Shown here one piece after another: positions 63,668 to 64,000 of a DNA stretch of 64,000 nucleotides. The first letter of the stretch is position 1, and each line of letters begins with the position of its first letter. Position numbers and translations under genes: made by a program. The notes beneath the pieces are model-generated. The model did no database searches and was not told where the DNA came from. It was given only the letters and a program-made list of their open reading frames with translations. The stretch comes from Amycolatopsis bartoniae (lineage in GTDB: Bacteria; Actinomycetota; Actinomycetes; Mycobacteriales; Pseudonocardiaceae): NCBI RefSeq assembly GCF_014191255.1, contig NZ_JACHWH010000001.1, positions 1,984,001 through 2,048,000 of the forward strand, given 5' to 3'.

Positions 63668-64000
63668 ATGGAAGATGACGGTCACACTGCGTTCGGACAG
63701 TACCACCAGCTATCTTCCGAAAACTCCGGGGGGAATGCACGTTCATCTGCACGCGCATCCAGTCTTGCGAATGCACGTGCCCGGCAGACCACCGCTCGGG
63801 TGAGCGACGACGTGTTGCTCGACGCGGCCAGACAGTGCGTGCTCGCCGTCGGGTTGCGGCGCGCGACACTGGCGGAGATCGCCCGTACGGCGAAGGTCAG
63901 CCGGATGACGCTCTACCGGCGGTTTCCGGATGTGCGAAGTGTGTTGTCCGCGCTGATGACACGGGAGTTCGGTGCGCTGCTGCACCGCGCGAACTCGGAG
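63668..64000 (+). CDS. TetR-family regulator, cut by the window edge
   Basis: 111 residues are visible before the right edge. GAAGAGGG lies upstream of ATG 63668; a GTG at 63800, at the start of the conserved part, is the alternative. The first 45 residues are a Ser/Asn/Gly-rich, likely disordered extension. VSDDVLLDAARQCVLAVGLR and RATLAEIARTAKVSRMTLYR, followed by RRFPDVRSVLSALM, form a TetR helix-turn-helix. The ligand domain is outside the window. It is read in the same direction as mscR, 104 bases downstream, and may regulate it. Confidence 0.88.
   Translation, partial: MEDDGHTAFGQYHQLSSENSGGNARSSARASSLANARARQTTARVSDDVLLDAARQCVLAVGLRRATLAEIARTAKVSRMTLYRRFPDVRSVLSALMTREFGALLHRANSE

Overview
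The window reads as chromosome of a high-GC mycothiol-using actinobacterium, most likely a member of the Pseudonocardiaceae (Amycolatopsis-like). The reasons are GTG and TTG starts, an S-(hydroxymethyl)mycothiol dehydrogenase, a mycoredoxin-like CGFC protein, an actinobacterial integration host factor, an F420-type luciferase-like oxidoreductase, an EphD-like fusion, LGFP-repeat secreted proteins and a Pat-type aminotransferase. No tRNA, rRNA, CRISPR array or intact insertion sequence was seen.

The left edge (1-3898) differs from the rest. Three tightly packed, translationally coupled genes encode a degenerate HNH-like zinc protein (cut by the window edge), a ParB/Srx-like protein and an SNF2-type helicase. 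They are visibly richer in A/T than their neighbours and look like the 3' part of a transferred DNA-defence or modification island.

From 3973 to 13562 most genes are on the minus strand: a DUF4232 secreted protein, a TAXI-type binding lipoprotein, an amino-acid permease, an ESX-like protein coupled to a secreted-looking lytic transglycosylase, an acyltransferase-3, a quinone oxidoreductase-like protein and a valyl-tRNA synthetase of the archaeal-like subtype. At 13745-16616 a plus-strand operon encodes the two E1 subunits of a 2-oxoacid (or acetoin) dehydrogenase, a free-standing lipoyl domain and an alpha/beta hydrolase. It resembles an AcoC protein split into two genes, with no classical E2 catalytic domain. 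A Pat-like aminotransferase follows and meets a lysA-like decarboxylase tail to tail.

From 19270 to 36894 there is a mixed housekeeping and secreted region: VOC protein, a nuclease lipoprotein coupled to a UMF1-type transporter, an unrecognised 335-residue protein, RNase Z, isochorismatase, a strange degenerate-repeat interval with an 18-bp hairpin, rhomboid protease, secreted S33 peptidase, EphD-like fusion, MarR, PurC, and a very large secreted beta-propeller/LGFP protein.

From 37028 to 43824 a four-gene ATGA-coupled operon (CoA transferase, acetoacetate-decarboxylase-like, 3-hydroxyacyl-CoA-dehydrogenase-like, acyl-CoA dehydrogenase) suggests a catabolic route whose substrate I cannot name. 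It is followed by a second beta-propeller/LGFP protein whose Shine-Dalgarno sequence is buried in a long hairpin.

The right third holds an RpiR regulator coupled to an alcohol dehydrogenase, a DtxR-type regulator with a candidate operator, an amidohydrolase, an enoyl-CoA hydratase/acyl-CoA ligase/TetR operon, a GT-C-like membrane protein, an acyl-CoA dehydrogenase under a TetR-like palindrome, a phosphopantetheinyl transferase, a large cruciform repeat, isochorismate synthase, mIHF, an acyl-CoA ligase/thioesterase pair, a C39-like secreted protease, the mycothiol formaldehyde dehydrogenase and a TetR gene cut by the right edge.
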